The notes: generated from the letters alone by a model not told the origin. A stretch of 64,000 nucleotides of DNA from Sphingobacterium nematocida (GCF_900168125.1 NZ_FUZF01000007.1:111200-175199); one strand, 5' to 3'; shown: positions 54,412 to 63,603, counted from the first letter of the stretch. Translations and numbers: made by a program.

Positions 54412-54888
54412 TTAAAATATCACATTGGAGTTGCCACTCCACATAAAACTCGAATAAACAGAAAGATGATCAGGGTAAGATGTGTAATATTCCCCGAATA
54501 CTTGGACTGTCCCATCCCATTCAATGGCGATAGGACCATCATTTATTGGTGAATATAGACCATTCGAAAGACTAATACTTAAATCTAATAATTCAACATT
54601 AAATGAAAGTGAATAGGGATAGGTTTGATAGTTATCATCATAAAACGCACTTACAACTCCATACACCTTACCATAATTTATGTAATTGAAATTGTGCGAA
54701 TAATCGTATCCAACTTCTACTCGAATAAGTATTTTTCTATTGGAATAAGGATCGTCAATAGTAAATTGATTTGCATCTGGTTGCATATGTTCGAAGGTGT
54801 AAGGGCCTCTAATGTAAGATTGCGCATTCACCCTATTAACTGATAAAAAAAACATAAATGCAGATAGTAATGCGATAATAGTTTTCAT
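54412..54888 (-). CDS. Secreted protein of unknown function
   Basis: 158 residues. Signal peptide MKTIIALLSAFMFFLSVNRVNAQ followed by a beta-rich, aromatic-rich body (SYIRGPYTFEHMQPDANQF, with many Tyr and Asn). No cysteines. I recognise no family. It stands alone between the repeat and the terminator hairpin at 54949. Confidence 0.65.
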   Translation of the reverse strand: MKTIIALLSAFMFFLSVNRVNAQSYIRGPYTFEHMQPDANQFTIDDPYSNRKILIRVEVGYDYSHNFNYINYGKVYGVVSAFYDDNYQTYPYSLSFNVELLDLSISLSNGLYSPINDGPIAIEWDGTVQVFGEYYTSYPDHLSVYSSFMWSGNSNVIF

Positions 54889-54948
54889 AAGATATAAGTT
54901 TTAATTTGTTAATACAATAAATTTACCAGAACTATTCTAAAATTACAA

Positions 54949-54984
54949 ACCGTGTGATAGGAGAAAGTAATAATATCACACGGT
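54949..54984 (-). terminator. Terminator of the minus-strand barrel operon
   Basis: 11-bp perfect stem (54949-54959 with 54974-54984), 14-base loop, followed on the minus strand by T-rich sequence. Confidence 0.65.
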
Positions 54985-55027
54985 AATTTATTGTATGTCA
55001 ATATGTATATCATCTTATGAGTCGCCT

Positions 55028-55155
55028 TTTATGATATGTTAACATTTTCCGGCGAGAAGTTTGACCTGCAGAATAATGCGTTAAATTTAACCAAAATCAA
55101 TAAATACCTTCCCTAAATAACCAAATAGAAATATCAGCCCTAATGATCAATCATA
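55028..55155 (-). pseudogene. 3' remnant of the 131-residue membrane protein family
   Basis: On the minus strand, codons read SLGLIFLFGYLGKVFIDFG-stop, close to LLGLVFLFGYLRKTFN-stop of the gene at 59424-59819. The 18 bases at 55114-55131 are identical to 59442-59459. The downstream flank (55028-55062) also matches 59380-59414. A stop codon immediately precedes the matching part, so this is a decayed fragment, not a gene. It implies that a copy of the neighbourhood was duplicated and mostly lost. Confidence 0.7.
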
Positions 55156-55200
55156 AAGGTTAGCGAGTTGATTCCAAAAAAACGTCCCACTAAAGCAACT

Positions 55201-58014
55201 TTATTTAAGACCAAATTTTCTCGGAAAATAAGATATGGAGAGCATATAATACTGAGTCAGGATATTGCGGTAACCCGTAGTAAATTCAGTTAATCCATTG
55301 GTATAATATAGTCCTTTATTTTGCCTTAGCAAGTCATAGGCCGCAACTTTGAATTCTAAACTGTTATCCTTCAATACCCTGTAGGTTGTATTTGCATTCC
55401 AGATGATAGCATGGTCGCTGTTGTAGGTGGATGTATTGTACCGTACTGTAGCATTCGAATTTAGAGACCATCTTTTGGTCACAGCATATGCCATACTCAA
55501 TCCAGTATTCCAGCTGTATGATCTATAGTCGTTATTTCCCGTCGTGTTAGATTTGTCCTTACGTTCGTAGCGAGTCCAACTATTAATCCAGCCCAGCTGA
55601 TATTTATTCAGTACTGTATAGTAGGTGTTAAGATCAATATTCTGATTATTATTTACCATTTCCTGCAGTTCGGTTCCGATATATTGGAATTTATTGCCCC
55701 AGCTAGTTCTACTATTTAGATTTAGAGATAAGGTTTGATTTTTTCCAATCAGAAAAGGTTTTTTTATAGCTATATTCATGCTGTATAGCCCCATAGGTTT
55801 TCTGATCTGTGCCAGGTATGCTTGCTGTTGGTTTTCTGCATAGACGATACTATCGGTTAGTCCGTTTTGGTAACTTTTATAGTTAAAATAGTACGAAATA
55901 TCATAGCCATTTTGTCTAGATTGTCGGTAGCTTGTATTTAGACCAAATGAATGAATGCCCGTTTTTTCTAACAGGGTTGTGCTGCCATAATAGCGGTAGG
56001 CGGGATTGATATCGTCATATATCGGCCGCATTCTATCTAGTAAAGGATACTCTTCATTAAAATTATACGAAATACTCACGGGCCAAAAAAACTGGTTGTT
56101 CTTGTTGTAGTTATAATTTAAACTAGCTTCAGGTAATATGGAGGTATAGGACAGTGCCAAATTACGATAGTCCAGATTCGATCTATTATCATCCCGATAT
56201 AGGCGAGCCGCCAATTTTAGGTTTAGACTCAGGTTAGATGACATCCGTCCATAGAGGTTTTTGGACTTTATGTTGTATCTATAGCTTATGCGTGGTTCAT
56301 ATTGCCAAAGGCTGAAATTGGACACATGGCTTAGGTCTTTATTTTCAGTAGGCGTGTTTACTATTTGGTCATTTACTAAATTGTCGGTTGTTGTGCTGTA
56401 GTAGCGTATATTGCTGCCGATTTCCAAGCCCATTCTACTCGCATTTAGGTCCAGGTTGAAGTTTTTAGAACTCATGTTTTCGTCATAGCTGCGCAGATAG
56501 TTTTTGTTCAGGTTAGTGTTGGTAAGGTTTGTATAGTCCCCCTGTCTAAGTTGCTCATTTGCCGTTTTAGAAACATTGGCATTTAATTTTAGATTGTAAT
56601 TCACCTGGTCTAGGTAACTATATTTATGATCTCCTCGCACGACCATGTATTTTCCAGCCTTACTGAATATATCCAGATGTGTCATCAGGCTTATAGTCTG
56701 AACGTTGTTGTTTTCATCATTATTCAAGGTATTTGTCGATTTAATATTTTCATAATCATACTTACTTTCCGAGCTAGATATATTGCTGTTATGTGTATTT
56801 GTCGCGTTAAGATTTGCCATTAGATTGATTTCCCTTCCCTTCCATTTACTGACCGAATTTTGATAGTTAGTACTTAAATGCTGCGATCGCCTACTATTTT
56901 CTGCATCCGAAATATGAGACCGGGTATTGCTTGCGTTATCGACATTGAGCAATTGCGTATTCGACTCATTCTTTATGTTATTGCGATTCCATGTACTCAG
57001 GACATTTGTATTGAAGAGATGTCTTTTGCTCACATCATTGGCCCCTATTATATCGTATTGGTACCTGCCACCCAATACATGTTGATTGAGTATTCCCGAT
57101 CGTAGGAAGTCAGAGTCAAAGTCCGCATTTACATCTATTCCCTTATAAGTTGTGTTTTTAAGGAGCTGGTCAATACCCGTAAGGTCCTTATTGACATTAT
57201 TGGTCGAGTAGGCAATACTTGCTTGAGTTCTATTGGTCGAGTAGTTGAAGTTTGCACTCGTCTCGTATCTGTCTTTGTTTCCTAAGCCTATGCCTGCAAA
57301 TCCAAAATACATTTTTTCTTTACCCTCCTTGAGCACGACATTCATTTCATATTTTTGGTCCTCTGGATTTTCCTTTTGTTCTTTTTTTTCTCTGGTATCG
57401 TAGATCTGTATCTTATTTACAGCCTTTTTATCGATATTCTGCAATATAATTGCCTTTTCCGTTCCAAAGAAAGATTTACCATTGACCAACAGGTTTGGGA
57501 TATCCCGACCATTATAGGTCACCGCCCCATCGCCCCATACCACCAAGCCAGGGAGCTTATGCAGCAGATCCTCCACTACCGCATTAGAGTCCAGCTCAAA
57601 GGCGTCAGCGTTGAACTCCAACGTGTCACCGTTCATTCTTATAGGCGGGATGATATCGATAGCCTCTATTTCGTTTAGCGCCAATTTCATGTTGATATGC
57701 CCCATGTCCAGGTGTTCCCCTTTTTTTAGCGTAAATTCTTTTGTCAATTTTTGAAAACCTTGATAGGAGAGTTCGATTAGTAGTATTTTTTCGGGACTCA
57801 ATTCTTCCAGAACAAATTTTCCAAAATTATCCGTAAGCGTTACCTTGTCTACCGATTTTTTGCCCTTTTCATATATCGATACGGTGGCAGATCGTAGTAC
57901 ATTATTATAGGTAGAGTCTACCAGTACGCCGTGTATCTTGGTTTGGGAGTAGGCTGCATGTATTAGACAGAGGCCTAATACTAAAAGATAAAATATGGTC
58001 TTTACCATGATCAT
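55201..58014 (-). CDS. Large outer-membrane barrel with carboxypeptidase-like domain
   Basis: 937 residues. Signal peptide MVKTIFYLLVLGLCLIHAAYSQ. A carboxypeptidase-regulatory-like domain (TKIHGVLVDSTYNNVLRSATVSIYEK, about 25-110) comes first. The plug region includes NADAFELDSNAVVEDLLHKLPGL and LVNGKSFFG, as in TonB-receptor plugs. The last 650 residues are barrel strands rich in Tyr, Asn and Ser, ending ISYFPRKFGLK. Its start overlaps the propeller gene stop by 4 bp (ATGA), so it is coupled to it. Confidence 0.88.
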   Translation of the reverse strand: MIMVKTIFYLLVLGLCLIHAAYSQTKIHGVLVDSTYNNVLRSATVSIYEKGKKSVDKVTLTDNFGKFVLEELSPEKILLIELSYQGFQKLTKEFTLKKGEHLDMGHINMKLALNEIEAIDIIPPIRMNGDTLEFNADAFELDSNAVVEDLLHKLPGLVVWGDGAVTYNGRDIPNLLVNGKSFFGTEKAIILQNIDKKAVNKIQIYDTREKKEQKENPEDQKYEMNVVLKEGKEKMYFGFAGIGLGNKDRYETSANFNYSTNRTQASIAYSTNNVNKDLTGIDQLLKNTTYKGIDVNADFDSDFLRSGILNQHVLGGRYQYDIIGANDVSKRHLFNTNVLSTWNRNNIKNESNTQLLNVDNASNTRSHISDAENSRRSQHLSTNYQNSVSKWKGREINLMANLNATNTHNSNISSSESKYDYENIKSTNTLNNDENNNVQTISLMTHLDIFSKAGKYMVVRGDHKYSYLDQVNYNLKLNANVSKTANEQLRQGDYTNLTNTNLNKNYLRSYDENMSSKNFNLDLNASRMGLEIGSNIRYYSTTTDNLVNDQIVNTPTENKDLSHVSNFSLWQYEPRISYRYNIKSKNLYGRMSSNLSLNLKLAARLYRDDNRSNLDYRNLALSYTSILPEASLNYNYNKNNQFFWPVSISYNFNEEYPLLDRMRPIYDDINPAYRYYGSTTLLEKTGIHSFGLNTSYRQSRQNGYDISYYFNYKSYQNGLTDSIVYAENQQQAYLAQIRKPMGLYSMNIAIKKPFLIGKNQTLSLNLNSRTSWGNKFQYIGTELQEMVNNNQNIDLNTYYTVLNKYQLGWINSWTRYERKDKSNTTGNNDYRSYSWNTGLSMAYAVTKRWSLNSNATVRYNTSTYNSDHAIIWNANTTYRVLKDNSLEFKVAAYDLLRQNKGLYYTNGLTEFTTGYRNILTQYYMLSISYFPRKFGLK

Positions 58015-59165
58015 TTGATCTTAAATCGGACGAGTACAGGATTGTTATATTTTTCGAGATCAGCGTATTCTTTGCGTATGCTATGGCGTTCATCCATCGA
58101 TTTGTTCTTGGCGCTTCTGACTTGTTGTGGGTAGATATACGAATAGAGGTACTCTCCATCTGTAATGATATTATTTGTATCAAAAAAGCTAAGATAATCG
58201 TTCGATTTATCCGGAATGATATAATCCAGTCCCCAGGCTTCTTTTGATTCTAGGTCATAAGCTATCCACCTCGGATCATGATACCTACCCGCTAGAAATA
58301 TCAAATATCGGTGGTGCGGCACTACATTTCCCAGCCCATACACTTTTTGCGGGTTGGCTTTTATATATTTTTCGTAGGTTTCATAATCTTTATAAATTTG
58401 TCCAGCACTACTGTCCATGGTATTATTAAAGGGAAATATGATATCATATACTTTTTCAATACCCGCCGCGTTCAGTTTAAATATTTTTGTGTTATTGGGA
58501 AGTGTACAATACGCCTCGCTATTGTTTATTTTACTGAAAGCGTAGCCTAAGCTATAGTATGATCTTATGGTATCTTTGCTGTCGTATCTTATCCATATGT
58601 TATCACCCGCACTGATCGCCCGGTTATCCTTTTTGGTATTTCTGTAGTAAGGATTTGTGAATGATAGCTCTTTATCGTCCAATTGTAGTCTTTCGCTAAC
58701 ATCGTTGTTTTCCTCATATTGTTTACTTAAGGTATCCAAAATGTTTCCTTCTTTACCTATGGTGACTTCAAATTCACCATGAGAAGCCACAAAATTCCCA
58801 TCTTTTACTTTTATTTCGTAGAAAAGGGTATTGCCGTATCGTGATTTATGTCCTTCTATCTTGGTTATCTTTTTTATGAACGTTCCATCTTTGTTATACA
58901 AGAAGAGCGCGCCGCTGATGCTTGATAATATGGCTATTCGATCTTCCAAGATAGCGATATTACCAATATTGTCGATCAGATTAGTTTTATCCCCTTTCAA
59001 GGGAATATACTGCAAGTCGCTTATTCTGTCAGCTACCGTTCCTCCTTTAGTTTGTTCCAGTATGATTCTGATCTTTTCTGTTGGTATCTGAGGTGGATAG
59101 ATCAGCCGTTGGCCTTGGCACAAGAAAAAAGAAAGAACAAGGGTGAAAAGCAGATATATTCTCAT
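58011..59165 (-). CDS. Secreted six-bladed beta-propeller protein
   Basis: 384 residues. Signal peptide (MRIYLLFTLVLSFFLCQGQ), then a repeated-strand propeller: RISDLQYIPLKGDKTNLIDNIGNIAILEDRIAILS and later segments. The family of Bacteroidota six-bladed propellers often sits beside TonB-receptor-like barrels and TlpA-like thioredoxins, as here. Function unknown; a partner of the barrel is likely (inference). Coupled to it by a 4-bp overlap. Confidence 0.85.
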   Translation of the reverse strand: MRIYLLFTLVLSFFLCQGQRLIYPPQIPTEKIRIILEQTKGGTVADRISDLQYIPLKGDKTNLIDNIGNIAILEDRIAILSSISGALFLYNKDGTFIKKITKIEGHKSRYGNTLFYEIKVKDGNFVASHGEFEVTIGKEGNILDTLSKQYEENNDVSERLQLDDKELSFTNPYYRNTKKDNRAISAGDNIWIRYDSKDTIRSYYSLGYAFSKINNSEAYCTLPNNTKIFKLNAAGIEKVYDIIFPFNNTMDSSAGQIYKDYETYEKYIKANPQKVYGLGNVVPHHRYLIFLAGRYHDPRWIAYDLESKEAWGLDYIIPDKSNDYLSFFDTNNIITDGEYLYSYIYPQQVRSAKNKSMDERHSIRKEYADLEKYNNPVLVRFKIK

Positions 59166-59228
59166 CGTAAATAATTGATTTTGTGTTTTGGTTATTTACA
59201 TTAAAAATAAACATAGATTATACAGTAT

Positions 59229-59324
59229 TCAAAATGATTTGGATATTTTAAGGTTATTTAACATCTGTCTGTCCGGTCTATGGATAGGTTTCAAAATGAT
59301 GCGTTTAAGTTTTCCTTCGCTCAT
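59229..59324 (-). CDS. Possible 31-residue basic peptide gene
   Basis: In the 258-base gap between the propeller and the 131-residue gene an open frame encodes MSEGKLKRIILKPIHRPDRQ with an 11-residue end (NNLKISKSF). It is basic, without a signal or cysteines. No homologue is known to me; short frames like this arise by chance, so the call is weak. Confidence 0.2.
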   Translation of the reverse strand: MSEGKLKRIILKPIHRPDRQMLNNLKISKSF

Positions 59325-59423
59325 GATGTATGTCTTGAACCTTAGGATATCGGTAGGTAATTATATAGTGCTGTCATCTTTATGATATGTCAAAATTCTC
59401 TGGCGATAAATTGGTACAAGTTT

Positions 59424-59819
59424 TCAATTAAAAGTCTTTCTTAAATAACCAAATAGAAACACAAGACCCAGTAATACAACATGAGCTATGAAATTTATTT
59501 TAACGGCTTTTGGTGATGGATTATAATCATAACGGTGGGATATTCCGCTTTTCGGGTCTACTTTCATAGCCTTGACCAGTAGTGCTTTAAAGACGTAATA
59601 AAATATTGCGACGTTTAATAGTGCATATAACCAAAGTTTCGGTTTTGACAGCTCGGGTAATGAAAGATACCCGGGCCAAAATAAATCAACAATCGAATAT
59701 AGTATGCCCAAAAAGACGAATAGTGCCATATTTACAAAGCCAATTGCTTTAAAGAAGGGATCGTCATGATCTTCAAAATATAAATAACAAAGCCTGAAAT
59801 ATTTATAAACGCATACCAT
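59424..59819 (-). CDS. Small membrane protein, unknown
   Basis: 131 residues with membrane segments near 23-50, 61-80 and 105-126. The N-terminus has four Cys or Tyr-rich residues (MVCVYKYFRLCYLYF). It lies 42 bases after the TlpA-like gene on the minus strand. A decayed 3' copy exists at 55028-55155. Confidence 0.7.
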   Translation of the reverse strand: MVCVYKYFRLCYLYFEDHDDPFFKAIGFVNMALFVFLGILYSIVDLFWPGYLSLPELSKPKLWLYALLNVAIFYYVFKALLVKAMKVDPKSGISHRYDYNPSPKAVKINFIAHVVLLGLVFLFGYLRKTFN

Positions 59820-59861
59820 TTTTTAGTGTTAATTATCTTAAAGGGATAAATAGTCAATCTA

Positions 59862-61526
59862 CTATAGAGACGATGTGTTAAACTTATCCGGAAAAAGCCG
59901 TTTTAATTCATGGTCCAGATTGTGAGATGCAAAATTATCATCCCTAATACGGCCTTTGTCATCGACCAATACGTATCTTGGTATTCCGTTAAATTTGAAC
60001 AACTCGCGCAGCAAGAGATATTCATCGGCGGTTATACGGTAGGAGTTTTTTAAAAAGTTCTCTTTATTATAGGCCTCAAAAAAAGCCGTGTCTGGCGTTC
60101 CCCTCTCATCCGTGATAAAAACAAAATCAATATGCGGATTGTCTGCCATTGCTTTTCTTTTGGTGAGGCTACTCTCTATTCCTGCTCGGCATGGCCCACA
60201 CCATTGCGCCCAAAAATCTATCACCAATATCTTTCCTTCGAAGGGCTGTACTATTTTTTTGAATACGTTAGCACCTTTCGTGTTAGGGAGTTCATAGCCC
60301 GTTTTCTTGCGTTCTGCTAATTGCTTTAATCGGCTCACTTCCGCCTTAAAAATAGGGGCGGTCGCATTTGCTAAATATCGATCTGTTATCGCGTTTGTCA
60401 TACTATCTGTCCTCGCATAGTTCAGCCTTCCTTTAAGTCTTCGTAGGCCAGCAATATGATAGACCAGCGGAGTTTCGGTAGTTTTATAGACGGATTTAAA
60501 ATCGCTAAGCATTAAAGCTTCTGGATTTTCTTCATGCTGGTGTTTTAGCATGGGGTACAAGGGCGAAAATTCAAACCTGTTAATAAAAGTTGAGAAGTCA
60601 TTTGATACCAATAATGAAGGGTCGTCTAGTTTTAATCTGTTTACAAATCCATAGAATGATATTTCAACGGGTATCTTAAGGGTCTGATTCGTCGTGTCCT
60701 GTTCGGCTAAGTAGTCTCTACTCAGATTGTATTCAAATATGTAATTGGCATATTTGATATTCAGCTCGTTACGGATTATTTGCTGAGCTCTTGGAGATAG
60801 ATTACCTCCCTTTAGTACACGATCTATTCGCTCGTATTCGTTGTCCCATGCCGATAGTTGGTTTTTAAGAAATAGATTTGGTTCCTGTGTCTTTTGCAGT
60901 TCACGAAATACCTCATAATCCGGCTTGTTAAATTTTGTTTTGGCGATCTCGTCGTTTATCCTTTTATTTTTGCCCATGTAGGTTATATCAGTGCTTAAAG
61001 ACTTATTCCACCTAAGCACCAGCCCTAAGGTTTGGCCCGGCTCAATGTAGAAAGGGATCCATTGGTCATTAATAAGCAGGTTATGCGTTGTAGGATGAAA
61101 TACAGGCAGTACTGCCTCGAAGCGACCATCCGGATATATTTGGATAGTAGTCGGTATGTCCTCACCAGTCATCACATGTTCTTGGTATATGATGCCACTC
61201 GTGAACCCCAGCTTTACATCATAACCTTTTATATACCCTACTATAGTGGCGCTGTCTCTTTTGAAGAATCTTTTGGGGTCAAATTCGGCTGTTTCCTGCT
61301 TCTCTGCGGAGGCAGTTTTAGTATCAAGCCATTTTTGTATGTCTTCGGGTATCTTGTATTCTTGTTTTCCTGACTTGGTAGAGTCAAGCGGAATGTCTTT
61401 AACGTTCTTGTTGTGATTGCTAGCTGTGGTAGACGACAATGGGATCGTATAATTTTTCGAGGACAGCGAATAGCCGCCGTACAGCGCACATATGGTCAGT
61501 ATCAGACTTATGGTGATTTTTTTCAT
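59862..61526 (-). CDS. TlpA-type thioredoxin-fold protein
   Basis: 554 residues. Signal or membrane anchor (ISLILTICALYGGYSLSS, about 4-21), then a large N-terminal region of unknown fold (about 60-380) and a C-terminal thioredoxin domain with LVIDFWAQWCGPCRAGIESS, the CGPC active site, near 440-443. Thiol-disulfide exchange in the periplasm is likely. Proteins of this layout are common beside Bacteroidota barrels and propellers. First gene of a cluster with the small membrane gene, the propeller and the barrel. Confidence 0.85.
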   Translation of the reverse strand: MKKITISLILTICALYGGYSLSSKNYTIPLSSTTASNHNKNVKDIPLDSTKSGKQEYKIPEDIQKWLDTKTASAEKQETAEFDPKRFFKRDSATIVGYIKGYDVKLGFTSGIIYQEHVMTGEDIPTTIQIYPDGRFEAVLPVFHPTTHNLLINDQWIPFYIEPGQTLGLVLRWNKSLSTDITYMGKNKRINDEIAKTKFNKPDYEVFRELQKTQEPNLFLKNQLSAWDNEYERIDRVLKGGNLSPRAQQIIRNELNIKYANYIFEYNLSRDYLAEQDTTNQTLKIPVEISFYGFVNRLKLDDPSLLVSNDFSTFINRFEFSPLYPMLKHQHEENPEALMLSDFKSVYKTTETPLVYHIAGLRRLKGRLNYARTDSMTNAITDRYLANATAPIFKAEVSRLKQLAERKKTGYELPNTKGANVFKKIVQPFEGKILVIDFWAQWCGPCRAGIESSLTKRKAMADNPHIDFVFITDERGTPDTAFFEAYNKENFLKNSYRITADEYLLLRELFKFNGIPRYVLVDDKGRIRDDNFASHNLDHELKRLFPDKFNTSSL

Positions 61527-61656
61527 GACATCTTCTCCTAAATAAAAGCTATGCTACTTATGAAAAAACAAGGATTAGGTTTAGCCATAAGGATTATAAT
61601 TGTTCATGTCTAAAATAGCGATTTTTCTTGAATCCGATCATAATCTTCTATTAAAT

Positions 61657-62502
61657 CTATTTTAGGGCTACTAAGAGTTTTATGTTCGTGGAAACAGGCT
61701 GATTAAAAACAGTGTAAACCTTAACTTTTTTTCCTTTTATCAATTGTATTGTTGAGGGGACTAATTTATCGTCATCTTTAAAATCATGTGCGAGTTTAAT
61801 ATTTCTTAGGTTTCCGTGTTGATCCACTATTACGTTAAATAAAAAGGGTAACATAGGCTTTCTCGAAATTGTTGAATTATTTGGAACATGCTTTAATAAT
61901 TCGTTCCAGGTCATCTTAATTTGTTGGTGAAATTGTGCGGAAAAGACAGCGTATTGTTGGTCTATTATATGATAGTCTTTTGGAAGGTTGAATACTTGTG
62001 ACTTTAATTTTTCTTTAAATGCGTTATAAAACGTATTAGAGTCTATTTCTTTATAATCGGGCAGTTTTTATTTAATAAAATTAGCGTAAGATCGGTATTT
62101 AACGACCTTGTTTCCCTTTCGCTCTATTTTTCTACGAATATCATACTTGAAGTCTGGAGGCCCTCCCATAGCAGGCTCAAATTGAGAGATCGTGTCAACC
62201 GAATAATCTCTCCAGTCGATAAAAATACTGGTGTCTTGAACCTCCCCAGAGTAAACTTTTATATTAGGTTTATTGCGATTATTAACGGTTAATATCCTGA
62301 AGGTACTATCTGTCATAAAAGTTTGTGCACTTGGAGAAAAATGAATCGCTAGATAATTCCCATTCTTTGGATCAAAATAAAATATATTCCTGGCAGTTTT
62401 TTTAACAGACTCTCCTTTTTGAGAAGAAGTTGTTTTTTTGTTGTTACAACTTACTATTAATAATAATACAACAGCGACCGCAATTGAGGCAGTTCTTTTC
62501 AT
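61657..62502 (-). pseudogene. Lipoprotein gene interrupted by an in-frame stop
   Basis: Two open frames on the same strand and in the same phase, 62068-62502 and 61657-61914, are separated only by one TAA (62068-62070) with open sequence after it, so together they make a 281-codon gene with one nonsense codon. The N-terminal half is a lipoprotein (MKRTASIAVAVVLLLIVSCNN, Cys19). The C-terminal half ends like TonB C-terminal domains (FLFNVIVDQHGNLRNIKLA). Either a true loss of function or a short lipoprotein plus an untranslated fragment. Confidence 0.7.
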
Positions 62503-62916
62503 AATATGGATGATTTCAATATACTAGCCTTGGCTTAAGCATATTTTTTTAAATGTAAATCTTTAACCGTAGAAGTTAAAATCAAAAAGCGTTATAATCT
62601 TAGAGTTGCACAAATGTAAAGCGAGATAAAAAATATACCGTTGAACAGGAAAGAGTGATGTATCTGACCGCCTTGGCAGAACAAAAAGCTGTCAATGTGC
62701 TAATGGAGACGAACAGAGGTAACTCTCGGCGTATTTGAGCGGGAGCAGGTAGTCCCGAAGCTGTTGTCCAAAATGGAGAACCTCGGATAGTCTACTTAAA
62801 AAGGATTTTAACATAATGGTTTATACATGTTCAGGGCCTTAAATAATTGTATGTGGTATATAAGGAATCATAAGGCGGACTTTCGGTTCCGTACGATAAG
62901 GTGATGATAGGAAGTT
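62503..62916. other. 414-base stretch with no clear gene
   Basis: No confident gene. One reading frame (see next entry) looks protein-like but is interrupted. Nothing resembling a tRNA or known RNA was seen. Confidence 0.5.
62655..62816 (+). pseudogene. Possible decayed coding fragment
   Basis: Frame from GTG 62655 reads MYLTALAEQKAVNVLMETNR and on to a TGA at 62736, then AGAGSPEAVVQNGEPRIVYL to TAA at 62814. The second part recalls GSGSPEGVV-type phage tail-protein segments, but only loosely. Open frame extends to 62604 upstream. Could be chance. Confidence 0.2.
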
Positions 62917-63060
62917 GTGTTGGACATAGGTCTGATCGTATTACCTATGTCCGCTAGGCTGTATGAGATGCTGTCAGAAGCGGTAGTGAAGGGAGAAGCA
63001 ATTCTAGAGTTAACCCCGATGAGGTCGGGACAGACGAGTTATCTGGTTTTTTCAGGATAA
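62917..63060 (+). CDS. Possible small protein, 47 residues
   Basis: GTG start at 62917 (alternative ATG 62947, 37 residues). The product contains LYEMLSEAVVKGEAILELTP and ends SYLVFSG. Composition looks protein-like. It is followed 34 bases later by two more tiny genes on the same strand, so it may be part of a cluster. No family recognised. A hairpin (62922-62931 with 62943-62952) covers its start. Confidence 0.35.
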   Translation: MLDIGLIVLPMSARLYEMLSEAVVKGEAILELTPMRSGQTSYLVFSG

Positions 63061-63094
63061 CAAGTTAACATGATAACACAATAACAGAGAAAAA

Positions 63095-63280
63095 ATGCAC
63101 AAAATCATCAAGAAAATAAGCCAAGCGGTTCAGGTGTTGCTGCTTGCCCCGATCAAATTGCCGGGCAAGGCATTGAATATTATTAAATACGTTGCGGTGG
63201 GACTGGGGGTATTGGAGGCGGTAGTAGGTGATAAAAGTGATCAAGGTGAAATGGTGAGGAGGGTGACAAGTAATGAGTGA
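63095..63280 (+). CDS. Small amphipathic membrane protein, unknown
   Basis: 61 residues. A basic start (MHKIIKKISQ) leads into hydrophobic stretches AVQVLLLAPI and IIKYVAVGLGVLEAVVG, ending in a charged tail. It overlaps the next gene by 8 bases. No family recognised; the small membrane pair is reminiscent of phage lysis genes. Confidence 0.55.
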   Translation: MHKIIKKISQAVQVLLLAPIKLPGKALNIIKYVAVGLGVLEAVVGDKSDQGEMVRRVTSNE

Positions 63281-63458
63281 TGATTTAAAAAGTATGAACC
63301 TTAACGAAATACGCACAGGTATGCTAGGTGGTACGCTGTGTTCAATTTGGGGTTTCCTTAATATAGGAGATGCTGTACAAACAGTGTTGCTGGCTATAAT
63401 AGGTACGATCGTATCTTATTGTATGAGCTGTTTGCTCCAGAAAATGAGAAAAAAATAG
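63273..63458 (+). CDS. Small two-segment membrane protein, holin-like
   Basis: 61 residues: acidic start MSDDLKSMNLNEIRTGM, membrane segments GGTLCSIWGFLNIG (about 19-32) and AVQTVLLAIIGTIVSYCMSCLL (about 34-55), and a basic tail (QKMRKK). Two segments, short and with a charged C-end is the layout of class II holins; that is inference. It has a strong AGGAGGG site 9 bases before the ATG, unusual in Bacteroidota. A terminator follows 26 bases after the stop. Confidence 0.6.
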   Translation: MSDDLKSMNLNEIRTGMLGGTLCSIWGFLNIGDAVQTVLLAIIGTIVSYCMSCLLQKMRKK

Positions 63459-63484
63459 ATTTATAACTGCAAAAGTGATAGCGA

Positions 63485-63515
63485 ACGCCTATGGTTAATT
63501 CCATAGGCGTATTTT
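63485..63515 (+). terminator. Terminator before the rRNA operon
   Basis: 10-bp perfect stem (63485-63494 with 63501-63510), 6-base loop and T-rich tail. Confidence 0.8.
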
Positions 63516-63571
63516 ATTGGGCGCATTACCAGCGCTTTAGGGTTTTCTGGTAAAATAGGTGGGTCTATTGC

Positions 63572-63603
63572 TTGGAATTATGGTTTCAAAGTTCCTATCT
63601 TTG
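63572..63603 (+). promoter_or_regulatory. Upstream rRNA promoter (P1)
   Basis: TTG at 63572-63574, 21-base spacer, and TATCTTTG at 63596-63603. Full match to TAnnTTTG. It lies 151 bases upstream of P2. Confidence 0.6.

Larger units (their letters stand above)
54889..55200. other. Spacer with terminator and decayed gene end
   Basis: 312 bases without a complete gene. It has the hairpin at 54949-54984 and, from 55028 to 55155, a decayed copy of the 3' end of the small membrane gene at 59424-59819. Confidence 0.7.

Noticed and set aside
54949..54984. Attachment site for an integrated element
   Set aside because: The inverted repeat is better explained as the terminator of the barrel operon; no integrase is near.
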